From the NCBI RefSeq assembly GCF_042647165.1, contig NZ_JBHRUV010000014.1: 64,000 nucleotides of DNA; one strand, given 5' to 3'. Position 1 is the first letter of the stretch; the number at the start of each line of letters is the position of its first letter. Both the position numbers and the translations under genes were made by a program. Source of the stretch: Camelimonas abortus. Lineage in GTDB: Bacteria; Pseudomonadota; Alphaproteobacteria; Rhizobiales; Beijerinckiaceae. A model generated the notes under the pieces. It was not told the DNA's origin and did no database searches. It was given only the letters and a program-made list of their open reading frames with translations. Positions 42,755 to 54,723 of this stretch are shown here, piece by piece.

Positions 42755-43522
42755 TCAGAAGTTGTTCTTCCACTCGCGCAGGGCGGCGAACACCGCCACC
42801 GGACCGGCCCCCTCCAGCTTCACCGCGGCGGCCAGCTCCGGCCGGTCGGCGCGCAGGAAGGGGTTGGTGGCCTTCTCGTCGCGCAGCAGCGACGGCACGG
42901 TGAGGCGGTTTTCGGCGCGCATGCCCTCCACCACCGCGGCGCGCAGCTTCAGCGCGGCGTTGTCCGGGTCGGCGGCGAGGGCGAACCGGGCGTTGGACAG
43001 CGTGTATTCGTGGCCGCAGAACACCTGGGTGTCGTCCGGCAGGGCGGCCAGCTTCTGCAGCGCCCCCCACATCTCCTCCGGCGTGCCCTCCAGCAGGCGG
43101 CCGCACCCCAGGGCGAACAGCGTGTCGCCGGCGAACAGCGCTTTCGCTTCCGGGAAGTAATAGGCGATGTGTCCGGCGGTGTGGCCGGGGGTGAACAGAA
43201 CCCGCCCGGCGAGGGCGCCGACGCTGACCGTGTCGCCCTCATCCACCAGCACGTCCGCCTCCGGCACGAACTCCGCCTCGCGCGCCGGGGCGACGACGCG
43301 GGCGCCGAAGCGCTCTTTCAGCGGGCCGACCCCGGCCACATGGTCCGGATGCTTGTGGGTGACGAGAATGTCGGTGAGCTTCCAGCCGGTGTGGTCGAGG
43401 GCGGCGAGAACCGGTCCGGCCTCGGGGGCGTCGATGGCGGCGCAGGCGCCGGTCTGCGTGTCGCGCATCAGCACGCCGATATTGTCGGACAGACAGGTAA
43501 AGACGTGGAATTCAGCTGGCAT
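42755..43522 (-). CDS. gloB: Hydroxyacylglutathione hydrolase (glyoxalase II)
   Basis: Hydrolyses S-lactoylglutathione to lactate and glutathione, completing methylglyoxal detoxification. The metallo-beta-lactamase motif THKHPDH is at residues 55-61, further metal ligands lie in PGHTAGHIAYYF, DTLFALGCGRLLEG and FCGHEYTLSNARFA, and the glutathione-binding C-terminal domain ends with REWKNNF. Length 255. The ATG at 43522 has AGGAG nine bases upstream. Divergent from a methyltransferase gene, a common arrangement in this order. Confidence 0.95.
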   Translation of the reverse strand: MPAEFHVFTCLSDNIGVLMRDTQTGACAAIDAPEAGPVLAALDHTGWKLTDILVTHKHPDHVAGVGPLKERFGARVVAPAREAEFVPEADVLVDEGDTVSVGALAGRVLFTPGHTAGHIAYYFPEAKALFAGDTLFALGCGRLLEGTPEEMWGALQKLAALPDDTQVFCGHEYTLSNARFALAADPDNAALKLRAAVVEGMRAENRLTVPSLLRDEKATNPFLRADRPELAAAVKLEGAGPVAVFAALREWKNNF

Positions 43523-43809
43523 GAGAAAGCGCTCCTGTCAGTTGGCCCGCAGCGTCCGCCTGTCGCCGGGCCGCCGGGCGACGCCCGTTGCGTTAACTGG
43601 TGACGGCAATGACAGGCGCCGTCAATGGCGCGCGGGCCGGAAGCACTGGACGGCGCCCCGGGCCGCGCGGCCGCGCGGAAGCTGGCGCGACGCGTCCGCC
43701 GGCGGCATGATGGCGTCATCCGGGCCCCGGCCGGGAGCCGCCGCGCCGCGCGCCGCCAGCGCGCAGCGCGGGGACGCCGGGTCCGGGAGCGTGACGGGGC
43801 GGAGATTGC

Positions 43810-44559
43810 ATGGCGGTTGACGTCGTTGACATGCGCGCCTTTTACGCCTCGCCCAGGGGGCGGGCGGCGGGCCATATCATCGGCCGGGCGCTCGCGGGGC
43901 TGTGGCCGTCGGCCCGCGGGCTGCGCGTGCTCGGCGTCGGCTACGCCACGCCCTACCTGCCGCTGGTGAGCGAGGGGGCCGAGCGCGTGGCCGCCTTCAT
44001 GCCCGCCGCCCAGGGCGTGGTGCGCTGGCCGCAGCGCGGCGCCAGCGCCACCGCGCTGGTGGACCCGGACATGCTGCCCCTGCCGGACGCCGCCTATGAC
44101 CGGGTGCTGCTGGTGCACTGCCTCGAACACGCCGACAGCCCGGCCGACGTTCTCTCCGAGGTCTGGCGGGTGCTGAGCCCGGGCGGACGGCTGCTGCTGG
44201 TGGCGCCCAACCGGCGCGGCGCCTGGGCGCGCAGCGACTCCACCCCCTTCGGCCACGGCCAGCCGTGGAGCCGCGCCCAGCTGCGCGCGCTGATGCGCCA
44301 GTGCCTGTTCTCGCCCGAGAACTGGCTGGACGCGCTCTACGTGCCGCCGTTCGGCGACCGGCTGCTGCCGCGGTCCGCCGCCTGGTGGGAGAAGGCGTGC
44401 GGCGGCCTTGGCCTGCCTTTCGCCGGCGTGCACGTGGTGGAGGCCAGCAAGCAGCTCCACCGGCCGGTGACGGTGACGCGCCATCACCGGGTGGTGCGTT
44501 TCAATCCGGTGCTGGCGCCGGAGGCGGGCGGGGCGCTGCCCAGCGCCCGCCGCAACTGA
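43810..44559 (+). CDS. Class I SAM-dependent methyltransferase domain protein
   Basis: A 249-residue protein with a methyltransferase-11-type core. Motif IV-like LPLPDAAYDRVLLVHCLEHA and the following EVWRVLSPGGRLLLVAPNRRG are clear. The N-terminal SAM loop is poorly conserved (LRVLGVGYATPYL in place of G-x-G-x-G), so SAM binding may be altered. The linkage with gloB, divergently, is common in Hyphomicrobiales. The substrate is unknown. It ends 4 bases before the convergent acyltransferase stop. Confidence 0.8.
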   Translation: MAVDVVDMRAFYASPRGRAAGHIIGRALAGLWPSARGLRVLGVGYATPYLPLVSEGAERVAAFMPAAQGVVRWPQRGASATALVDPDMLPLPDAAYDRVLLVHCLEHADSPADVLSEVWRVLSPGGRLLLVAPNRRGAWARSDSTPFGHGQPWSRAQLRALMRQCLFSPENWLDALYVPPFGDRLLPRSAAWWEKACGGLGLPFAGVHVVEASKQLHRPVTVTRHHRVVRFNPVLAPEAGGALPSARRN

Positions 44560-44563
44560 CGCC

Positions 44564-46111
44564 TCACGGCGCCGGCGTCGCCGCCAGCGCCCGGGCGCGG
44601 CCGCGCCCGTCGGCGGCGACCAGCACGAGTTGCGCGCCCGCCGGGCAGCCGGTCGCGGCGGTGGTCGCCGTGTAGCCCGGCCGCAGTTTCCCCAGATCCG
44701 GCGCGTTCAGCGCCGCCGCCGCGTCGCGGCGCAGCTGGCTGCGCCGGACCCAGCCGGAACGGACGCCGTCGCAGTAAACGGCGATCCAGGTACGCGCCTC
44801 CGGCGCCGCCAGGTCGACGGTCCAGCCGCGGGCGGCGACGCGCCCGTCCGGCATGCGCGCCGCCCCGTCCAGCGCCTGCGCAGGCTGCAGGAACTGGCGG
44901 CCCTCGGCGGCCAGCGCGGCGTTGACGGCGCCGACCGGGTCCGGCGCCGCCAGCAGCGCCGGCGTGATCACGCCAAGCGCGGTCATGGCCCGTTTCATGC
45001 GCCGCTCGTCCAGCAGGTGCGCTGCGGCGCACGCGGCCGCGACGGCGAGGAAGAAGATGGCGAACGCCGCCGCCAGACGCAGCGCCGCGCGCTCCCGCAG
45101 GGCGTCGACGCGCCGGCGCAGCGCCCGGTAGGCGCGCACGTCCGCGGCGCCGGAGATGAGCCCGGCGGCCACCGCCGCGGCGAAGGCGGCCAGCCACGCC
45201 AGCGGCGCCGGCGCCGCCTCCGGCAGCCAGCGCAACACGGCCGTCACCACCGGCACATGGGTGAGATAGAGCGCGTAGCTGGCGTCGCCGAGGCGCAGGC
45301 CGATACGGCTGGCGAGGCCGCCGCGACCGCGCGGCAGGCCGGCCAGCGCCGCCACCGTGACCGCGCTGGCGACGCTGGCGACGAAGCGCTCCTGCGGCAG
45401 CAGCCCGGCCAGCTCCGCCGCCAGCAGCGCCGCGGCGACCGCGAGCCACGCCGGATGCACCCGCAGGCGCCGCAGCAGGGCGGGAACCATCAGGCCGCAG
45501 ATGAAGGCCACGTTGGCCGGGCTCACCGGCAGCGTGTAGATGAACGGCGTCTCGTAATCCCCCGGCGGGCCGGCCAGCGCGTTCCACGCCGCGACGAGCG
45601 CCAGCCAGCCGCCGGCGATGGCCGGCAGCAGCCGCGCCCCGCCCGCCGCCGCCACAAGGAAGATGAAGACGTAAAAGGTGACCTCATAGACCAGCGTCCA
45701 TTCGACGCCGAGCACGTAACCGGCCGGGCCGGCCGGCGCGAGCGTCGCCGGCAGGAAGCGCGGCGCGAAGGCGTAGCCGAGGATGAGCGGCGACAGCAGC
45801 GAGAAGCCGGCGACGGTCAGCAGATAGGGCGGGTAAATGCGCGCCACCCGGTGCAGCAGGAAGCGGCCGGGCGGCGTCGCCGGCGCAAGGCGCGCCATCA
45901 GATAGCCGGAGAGGGCGAAGAACAGGGCCACGCCCCACACGCCCAGCCGGGCCTCCGCCAGTTCGATTGGCCCCGGCGGCAGCCGGTAATAGGCCACGTA
46001 ATGCGAGGTATGATAGGCCAGCACCATCAGCGCCGCCGCCGCGCGCAGATATTGCAGCGCGTCGATGCGGTCACCTGCGGCGCCGGCGGCGATGTCCGCG
46101 CCTTTCGTCAT
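44564..46111 (-). CDS. OafA/YrhL-type acyltransferase 3 family membrane protein
   Basis: Inner-membrane O-acyltransferase of 515 residues. Residues 15-350 hold about ten helices, beginning DALQYLRAAAALMVLAYHTS with the catalytic His34 in AYHTS, then GVALFFALSGYLMARL and GVEWTLVYEVTFYVFIFLVA. The C-terminal third after one more helix (AAFAIFFLAVAAACAAAHLL) is a soluble periplasmic region without the SGNH signature that some family members have. Members acylate sugars in lipopolysaccharide, exopolysaccharide or peptidoglycan. ATG 46111 is chosen because the family core starts soon after; the frame is open to 46309. Confidence 0.87.
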   Translation of the reverse strand: MTKGADIAAGAAGDRIDALQYLRAAAALMVLAYHTSHYVAYYRLPPGPIELAEARLGVWGVALFFALSGYLMARLAPATPPGRFLLHRVARIYPPYLLTVAGFSLLSPLILGYAFAPRFLPATLAPAGPAGYVLGVEWTLVYEVTFYVFIFLVAAAGGARLLPAIAGGWLALVAAWNALAGPPGDYETPFIYTLPVSPANVAFICGLMVPALLRRLRVHPAWLAVAAALLAAELAGLLPQERFVASVASAVTVAALAGLPRGRGGLASRIGLRLGDASYALYLTHVPVVTAVLRWLPEAAPAPLAWLAAFAAAVAAGLISGAADVRAYRALRRRVDALRERAALRLAAAFAIFFLAVAAACAAAHLLDERRMKRAMTALGVITPALLAAPDPVGAVNAALAAEGRQFLQPAQALDGAARMPDGRVAARGWTVDLAAPEARTWIAVYCDGVRSGWVRRSQLRRDAAAALNAPDLGKLRPGYTATTAATGCPAGAQLVLVAADGRGRARALAATPAP

Positions 46112-46634
46112 GCAGCCCCACGCACGCGGGATCAGGCCGCCCCGCGTCTCCACCTTTTCCTTTTCGGCGTGCCCGGGGCCGGGAAGGCCAGCGCCCAGCC
46201 CGCCGTCGTCCGCCGCGCCGTTCTGGCGGCTCCCCCATGCGGCCGCGCGGTCCGGCCGGCGCGACCTCGGCGGCGCGTCCACCATGATCCCGTCACGATC
46301 CGGCGTCATGGGAGCTGATGTCGCTCCCGGGACGCACCAGGACAGGAGCAGAAATCGTTGTCTGCGACAACTTCCAGGGCCGCCCGCCGGCCGGGGGCGG
46401 AACTATCGCTGGGATGGCGGCGCGGTTCGTGCTATGCGGCGTCCTTCGCGGGCAGCGGGACCTGCGCCCCGCGACGCGGTTGCCGGCCGGCGCGGCGGGT
46501 CTTTCCGCCGTCCGCGCAGGGCCGGCCAGTGGTGACGCGCCCTGGGCGACGCCCGTTCCGGGTTCGCGTGAGTTTTCGCGTGGCCGACTTTCCGGCGCGC
46601 CGGAAACGCAGGATTGGATGTGGCTGTCAGGACC
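46112..46634. other. Divergent region between acyltransferase and accA genes
   Basis: About 520 bases without a credible gene. It carries a perfect inverted repeat GTTGTC-TGC-GACAAC at 46357-46371. The tyrosine recombinase gene (xerD) that often precedes accA in this order is absent. Confidence 0.5.
46357..46371. promoter_or_regulatory. Inverted repeat, candidate operator
   Basis: GTTGTC and GACAAC are exact inverted copies separated by TGC. The site lies 263 bases upstream of accA and 246 upstream of the acyltransferase, in the shared promoter region. Confidence 0.35.
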
Positions 46635-47588
46635 ATGCGAAGCTATCTCGACTTTGAAAAACCCGTCGCCGAGATCGAGGCAAAGATCGATGAGTTGCGC
46701 GTCGTTGCGGAAGGCGACGTCAACGTGGCGCTGGACGACGAGATCAACCGCCTGCAGGCCCGGGCCGCCAAAACCCTTGCGGACCTCTACGCCGCGCTCA
46801 CCCCGTGGCAGAAGACCATGGTGGCGCGCCACCCCGCCCGTCCCCACTTCCGTGACTACTGCGAGCGCCTGATCACCGAGATGACGCCGCTGGCCGGCGA
46901 CCGCGCCTTCGGCGAGGACGAGGCGATCATCGCCGGCTTCGGCCGCTTCCGCGGCGAGCCGGTGTGCGTCATCGGCCAGGAGAAGGGCTGGAACACCGAA
47001 ACCCGCCTGCGCCACAACTTCGGCATGGCCCGCCCCGAGGGCTACCGCAAGGCGGCCCGCCTGATGGAGATGGCCGACCGCTTCGGCCTGCCGGTGATCT
47101 CCTTCGTCGACACCGCCGGCGCCTATCCCGGCGTCGGCGCCGAGGAGCGCGGCCAGGCCGAGGCCATCGCCCGCTCGACCGAGCAGGCGCTGGCGCTGGG
47201 CGCGCCCAACGTGGCGCTGGTGATCGGCGAGGGCGGCTCCGGCGGCGCCGTCGCCATCGCCGCCTGCAACCGCGTGCTGATGATGGAGCACGCCATCTAC
47301 ACGGTGGCCTCGCCGGAGGCCTCGGCCTCGATCCTGTGGCGCAACGCCGCCCGCGCCCAGGACGCCGCCACCAGCATGAAGATCACCGCCCAGGACCTGC
47401 TGAAGTTCGGCATCATCGACGGCATCGTGCCCGAGCCGGTGGGCGGCGCCCATCGCGACCCGGAGGCGGCCATCCGCGCCGCCGGCGACGCCATCGCCTC
47501 GGCGCTGCAGGAGTTCGCCGGCATGGCGCCGGAGGCGGTGCGCAAGGCGCGCGAGGACAAGTTCCTGGCCATCGGCCGCCGGCTCTGA
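46635..47588 (+). CDS. accA: Acetyl-CoA carboxylase carboxyltransferase subunit alpha
   Basis: Together with AccD transfers the carboxyl group from biotin to acetyl-CoA, the committing step of fatty-acid synthesis. MRSYLDFEKPVAEIEAKID at the start, GWNTETRLRHNFGMARPEGY, FVDTAGAYPGVGAEERGQAE and VIGEGGSGGA are all characteristic. The ATG at 46635 (317 residues) matches the family start; a TTG at 46614 would add seven residues. The gene stands alone, with the L,D-transpeptidase 238 bases downstream. Confidence 0.97.
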   Translation: MRSYLDFEKPVAEIEAKIDELRVVAEGDVNVALDDEINRLQARAAKTLADLYAALTPWQKTMVARHPARPHFRDYCERLITEMTPLAGDRAFGEDEAIIAGFGRFRGEPVCVIGQEKGWNTETRLRHNFGMARPEGYRKAARLMEMADRFGLPVISFVDTAGAYPGVGAEERGQAEAIARSTEQALALGAPNVALVIGEGGSGGAVAIAACNRVLMMEHAIYTVASPEASASILWRNAARAQDAATSMKITAQDLLKFGIIDGIVPEPVGGAHRDPEAAIRAAGDAIASALQEFAGMAPEAVRKAREDKFLAIGRRL

Positions 47589-47826
47589 GCGCCGCGGCGT
47601 CTTCCTGCAGCGCGACCGCCGCTGTCCGCGGCGCCGCCGCCGGCGTCGCGCGGCCCCCGCGGGGGGCGCGCCGCGCAAAACCCGTTGCCGGACGCCCCCT
47701 TATGGTGTCTCATCCGGGCGGCGGGGTCGCGCGCGGCGCCCGGTAACGGGCCGGTAAGCAGCCGGCGGCTAGTCTCCGCTGGTTGAGGCAGGTTCTGCCA
47801 TCGCCGGTCGAAGTGGATTTGGGAAG

Positions 47827-49314
47827 ATGCTGAAGCTTGTCACCCGCGCCATGGCGTTCGCCGTCGTGGCGCTCGCCCTGGCCGCCTGCAAGGAGGGCGG
47901 GCCGGGCAGCGCGCGCGCACGGGCTCCGATTCCGCCCAAGACCGTCGCGCTGATGCAGTCGAAGGGCATGAGCCCCAGCGCTCCGATCCTGATCCGCAGC
48001 TACAAGAAAGAATCCGAGCTGGAGATCTGGAAAAAGAACGACAAGGGCGAGTTCGCGCTGCTGAAGACCTATCCGATCTGCCGCTGGTCCGGCCAGCTCG
48101 GGCCGAAGGTGCGCGAGGGCGACCGTCAGGCGCCGGAGGGGTTCTACACCATCACCCCGGCGCAGATGAATCCGAACTCGAACTATTACCTGTCGTTCGA
48201 CACCGGCTTTCCCAACGCCTATGACCGCGCCCACGGCCGCACCGGCAAGTATCTGATGGTGCACGGCGCCTGCTCCTCGGCCGGCTGCTTCTCCATGACT
48301 GACGAGCAGATCGCCGAGATTTACGCCATCGGCCGCGAGGCCTTCTTCGGCGGCCAGCGCTCGTTCCAGTTCCAGTCCTATCCGTTCCGGATGACGCCGG
48401 AGAACCTTGCCCGCTACCGCAACGACCCCAACATCGAGTTCTGGAAGAACCTCAAGGAAGGCTCTGACTACTTCGAGGTCACCCGCCAGGAGCCCGCGGT
48501 GGGCGTGTGCAACAGGCGTTATGTGTTCGGCGCCCAGGTCAACGGCTGCGACGTGCGCAACCCGCCGGCGGTGGCCGAGGCGCTGGCGGCGAAGCGCGCC
48601 AGCGACGAGGCGAAGGTGGCCGGGCTGATCGCCGCCGGAACCAGGGCGGTGCGCCTCGTCTACCAGGACGGCGGCCAGCATCCGTCGTTCCGCCAGGCCT
48701 CGCTGTTCGGCGGCGTCTCCTATGACGGCCCGGTGAGCCGTCCGGAGGCGATCGCCGCCGGCCCGAAGGAGATCGAGGTTCCCGATGCGCCGGGCGCCGG
48801 TCCGGCGGCCGTCGCCGCGGCCCGGTCCGCGGGCCAGCAGGGGGCCACGACGGGCGCCGCTGACCCGGTGGCCACCGGGTCAGTCGCCGGCGCCCNNNNN
48901 NNNNNNNNNNNNNNNNNNNNNNNNNNNNNNNNNNNNNNNNNNNNNNNNNNNNNNNNNNNNNNNNNNNNNNNNNNNNNNNNNNNNNNNNNNNNNNNNNNNN
49001 NNNNNNNNNNNNNNNNNNNNNNNNNNNNNNNNNNNNNNNNNNNNNNNNNNNNNNNNNNNGCCCGCGGCGCGCCGGCCGCGGAGACCTCCGCCGCAGCTCC
49101 GGCCGGGACCGCCGGGACGGCGGGCGGACAGGAAAACGCCGCCGGCGCCGCGCCGGTGATCAGCGGGGCCGCGCCGCCGCAGCCCGCCGGGCTGTTCAGC
49201 CGGGTGATCTCCGGCGGCGGTCTGGGCGGCGTTTTCGGCGGCGCTGACGGCGCCGGCGGGGCGGAGCAGCGCTCCGGCGCGGCCGCCGCGGCCCCCAGGG
49301 CCAGCGACGGCTGA
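47827..49314 (+). CDS. L,D-transpeptidase family lipoprotein (YafK-like), interrupted by N run
   Basis: Periplasmic enzyme that remodels peptidoglycan or attaches proteins to it. A lipobox ends at Cys21 (LALAAC), so the protein is a lipoprotein. The YkuD-type catalytic region is YLMVHGACSSAGCFSM with His146, Gly147 and the nucleophilic Cys154. After residue about 260 comes a long Ala/Gly/Pro-rich tail in which 164 N bases are inserted (48896-49059); the frame resumes as ARGAPAAET and ends with FSRVISGGGLGGVFGG-rich sequence. The gap size is uncertain, so the tail length and its frame are not reliable. The catalytic domain is intact. Confidence 0.85.
   Translation: MLKLVTRAMAFAVVALALAACKEGGPGSARARAPIPPKTVALMQSKGMSPSAPILIRSYKKESELEIWKKNDKGEFALLKTYPICRWSGQLGPKVREGDRQAPEGFYTITPAQMNPNSNYYLSFDTGFPNAYDRAHGRTGKYLMVHGACSSAGCFSMTDEQIAEIYAIGREAFFGGQRSFQFQSYPFRMTPENLARYRNDPNIEFWKNLKEGSDYFEVTRQEPAVGVCNRRYVFGAQVNGCDVRNPPAVAEALAAKRASDEAKVAGLIAAGTRAVRLVYQDGGQHPSFRQASLFGGVSYDGPVSRPEAIAAGPKEIEVPDAPGAGPAAVAAARSAGQQGATTGAADPVATGSVAGAXXXXXXXXXXXXXXXXXXXXXXXXXXXXXXXXXXXXXXXXXXXXXXXXXXXXXXXARGAPAAETSAAAPAGTAGTAGGQENAAGAAPVISGAAPPQPAGLFSRVISGGGLGGVFGGADGAGGAEQRSGAAAAAPRASDG
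48896..49059. other. Assembly gap of 164 N
   Basis: A run of undetermined bases in the Ala/Gly-rich tail of the L,D-transpeptidase gene. The stated length is not a multiple of three yet the same frame is open on both sides of it, because codon positions 2 and 3 of the first N codon complete it. True length unknown. Confidence 0.98.
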
Positions 49315-49382
49315 GCCAGCCCGTCCGGGGCGCGTCCGGCGGCCCGGGCGTTTCTGCGTTGGGTCCCGCCCTGGGGGGAGGA

Positions 49383-50288
49383 ATGACGCAGGTCATGCGC
49401 GCAACAGGCGTGACAGCGGCGCGCGGTCGGCGCGCCCCGGCGGTTTTCGGGCCATCTGGCGCATGGCGGGGCGCGGCGCTGGCATGTTTCGCCGCGGCGC
49501 TGCTTTCCGGCGCGTCAGGGCCGCTGGCGGCCGAAGCCGCCCCCGGCGCGCCGCCCGCCGCAGCCCCGGCGCCGTCCGCTCCGTCTCCGGTTTCTCCGCT
49601 CCCGGCCTCTCCCGTTTCGCCCCCTGACGCCGGCGCGACGCCGGCACCCGCGGCCGGCGCGACGCAGCCGGGCGCGCCAGCGCCAGCGGCCGCCTCCGCT
49701 TCCCCGCCCGCCGCGGCGGACCGGGAGGCGCTGCGCGCGCGGGTGCGCGAGGCGGCCAGGGCCAGCGGCGTGCCGCCGGAGCTCGCCGACGCCGTGGCCA
49801 CGGTGGAGAGCGGCTACAATCCGGCCGCCGCCGGCGCCGACGGCGAGGTGGGGCTGATGCAGGTGCTGCCCTCCACCGCCCGCCTGCTCGGCTTTTCCGG
49901 GCCGCTGGCGGAGCTGGCGCAGCCCGAGACCAACATCCGCTATGGCGTGGCCTATCTGGCCGGCGCGTGGCGTCTGGCCGGCGGCGACATCTGCACGGCG
50001 GTGATGAAGTATCGCGCCGGCCACGCCGAGAGCCGGTTCTCCCACCGCTCGGTCGAATACTGCCGGCGGGTGCGCGCCCATCTGGCGCGGCTGGGCTATC
50101 CGGTGACCGGGCCGCTGCCGGAGCCAGCTTTCGGCGCGCCGGTCACGGCCCGCGCGGCCATGCGCGCTTCCGGCCGCTCCGCGGCGCGGCGCCAGGCCCG
50201 CAGCCGCTACGACTGGCGCGCCGCGGACGCGCGCATGCAGGCCATCGCAAGTCGAATCAGCGCCTCCATGCTGGTGATCGCCCGCTAG
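49383..50288 (+). CDS. Lytic transglycosylase domain protein, exported
   Basis: A 301-residue SLT-type muramidase. A hydrophobic signal segment (WRGAALACFAAALLSGASG, residues about 28-46) is followed by a 70-residue Ala/Pro/Ser linker and then the catalytic domain: ADAVATVESGYNPAAAGADG with catalytic Glu142, EVGLMQVLPSTARLLGF and NIRYGVAYLAGAW. A basic C-terminal stretch follows. ATG 49383 is preceded by GGGAGGA at very short distance; ATG 49395 is the alternative. It follows the L,D-transpeptidase by about 70 bases in the same direction, so two cell-wall enzymes are paired. Confidence 0.88.
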   Translation: MTQVMRATGVTAARGRRAPAVFGPSGAWRGAALACFAAALLSGASGPLAAEAAPGAPPAAAPAPSAPSPVSPLPASPVSPPDAGATPAPAAGATQPGAPAPAAASASPPAAADREALRARVREAARASGVPPELADAVATVESGYNPAAAGADGEVGLMQVLPSTARLLGFSGPLAELAQPETNIRYGVAYLAGAWRLAGGDICTAVMKYRAGHAESRFSHRSVEYCRRVRAHLARLGYPVTGPLPEPAFGAPVTARAAMRASGRSAARRQARSRYDWRAADARMQAIASRISASMLVIAR

Positions 50289-50512
50289 GACGTCCGGACG
50301 CCCCTGTGGGGATCCGTTTCCGGACCTTGGGTCAGCCTGTAGCTTTTTCGCAACAGGAGAAAAGCGTTGTTGCGGCTGCCCCCGTCCGGGGAGGCTGTAC
50401 GGTCGCGGTTGCTTAATCTGTGAGCAGGGCGCCGCAAACTTCGCATTGCCCGCCGTTAATGTGCGGTCAGAAGGTAGCTCCCGAGGAAACATTGCATTTC
50501 CGTGGGGAATTG

Positions 50513-51466
50513 ATGATGCGCAAGCTTGCTGTTTTTGGAGCCCTGACGCTCGGCGCCGCCGCTGTCGCCGGTCCGGCTGTCGCCGCTGACCTGCCGTCCG
50601 CGAAGGCGCCGGTCGAGGCGCCGGCTCCGGCTCCGTCGACGCCGTTCGACATCGCCTTTGGCGTGAAGTACACCTCGAACTACGGTTTCCGCGGCATTTC
50701 GCAGTCGAACGGTTTCGGCGTCCCGCAGGGCTACGCCGAGCTGCAGCTGTTCGACAACCTGCTGTATGTGAACGGCTTCGTCTCCAAGGTCGACCTGCCG
50801 ACCAAGGCTGACGTCGAGGCCGACATCGCCGTCGGCATCCGTCCGAAGCTCGGCCCGGTGTCCTTCGACATCGGCTTCATGCAGTACGGTTACCCGGGCG
50901 AGCGCCGCTGGCTCGATCCGTTCAACCCGGTTGAGTACGTCACCCCCTACGGCACGTTTGAAGGCCCGGCCATCCTGACGCCGAAGAACTCCGACTTCGG
51001 CGAGGTGCACGCCGCCGTCAGCGTCGATCCGGTCGACGGCCTGAGCCTCGGCGCCGGCGTCTACTACGCCTGGGATTTCCTCGGCCTCGGCGCCCGCGCC
51101 ACCTACTACAACGCCACCGCCAAGTACCAGTTCCCCGCGTCGTTCCTCAACGGCATGCAGGGCGACTTCTACGTGTCGGGCGAGGTCGGCTACTACAACC
51201 TCGGCCGCCTCGCCGCGCATCTCGGCGGCGCGAAGCTGAAGAGCTACACCACCTGGAACGTCGGCGCCGGCTATACTTACGAGAACCTGACCGTCGACCT
51301 GCGCTACGTCGACACCAACCTCAGCAAGCAGAACTGCTTCGTCAACACCGGCGATCCGGCCGGCTTCCTGAACGGCGGCAAGTCCAACTGGTGCAGCGCG
51401 ACCTTCGTGGCCACCGTCTCCATGGACTTCACGCTCTCGGGCCTGCAAAAGGCTTTCGCCCGCTAA
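50513..51466 (+). CDS. TorF family putative outer-membrane porin (Gcw_chp)
   Basis: A 317-residue outer-membrane barrel. The signal peptide (AVFGALTLGAAAVAGPAVAA) is followed by a Pro/Ala spacer and the family opening FDIAFGVKYTSNYGFRGISQ. Later segments such as DIAVGIRPKLGPVSFDIGFM and YENLTVDLRYVDTNLS alternate like barrel strands. Two adjacent ATGs (50513, 50516) follow GGGGAATTG. Codon choice (GTC, AAC, TAC, CTC-rich, few rare codons) is more uniform than in neighbours and fits high expression. A terminator follows. Confidence 0.87.
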   Translation: MMRKLAVFGALTLGAAAVAGPAVAADLPSAKAPVEAPAPAPSTPFDIAFGVKYTSNYGFRGISQSNGFGVPQGYAELQLFDNLLYVNGFVSKVDLPTKADVEADIAVGIRPKLGPVSFDIGFMQYGYPGERRWLDPFNPVEYVTPYGTFEGPAILTPKNSDFGEVHAAVSVDPVDGLSLGAGVYYAWDFLGLGARATYYNATAKYQFPASFLNGMQGDFYVSGEVGYYNLGRLAAHLGGAKLKSYTTWNVGAGYTYENLTVDLRYVDTNLSKQNCFVNTGDPAGFLNGGKSNWCSATFVATVSMDFTLSGLQKAFAR

Positions 51467-51550
51467 GGCGTCCGTCCACGCCGGCGGGTCGTTGGGGGGC
51501 GGCCCGCCGGCTGGCGGAATCCGGTGCGGGGGATCGTCCCCCTGGCAGGA

Positions 51551-51578
51551 GGCGGCCATCCGGCCGCCTTTTCTTTTT
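51551..51578 (+). terminator. Terminator of the porin gene
   Basis: GGCGGCC (51551-51557) and GGCCGCC (51562-51568) pair around ATCC, followed by TTTTCTTTTT. A textbook Rho-independent terminator. Confidence 0.9.
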
Positions 51579-51868
51579 GACGCGCGGCATGCCGGCGCCG
51601 GGCCGTCCGCGTCGCCGGCGCCTGCGGGCGGCCCCATAACCTTCCCGGGCGTGGCCGCGCGCCGTCGTGCGGCGGCCGCCGCCTTCCGCCGCGGCCGGTC
51701 GCTGGCGCCGCGGGGCAGGCCAGCCCGCCCTCAGGGCCGCGCCAGGCGCGCTTTGCGGGCCGGCGACTGCGCCGTCCTCCGGGCGCATCCGGCCGCTGTC
51801 CCCGGCTGCGGCCGGCCCGGTCCGGCGCGGGCCGCTGGCGGGGCCCGGTCTCGCCTCCGGAAACGGAC

Positions 51869-51900
51869 AAGGGCGGCCCGCAGGCCGCCCTTTTCGTCTT
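51869..51900 (+). terminator. Second terminator before the secA 3' end
   Basis: AAGGGCGGCC (51869-51878) pairs with GGCCGCCCTT (51883-51892) around CGCA. A short T-rich tail (TTCGTCTT) follows on the plus strand; reading leftward it lies 30 bases after the secA stop with GTCCGTTT beyond, so it may serve secA too. Confidence 0.6.
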
Positions 51901-51924
51901 CCGGTTTCGCCTTGCGGGGCCGGC

Positions 51925-54723
<2,799 letters not shown>

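Larger units (their letters stand above)
51467..51924. other. Intergenic region between porin and secA genes
   Basis: About 460 bases between convergent genes. It contains the porin terminator near its left end and a second terminator near its right end; the middle is GC-rich with only compositional open frames. Confidence 0.55.
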
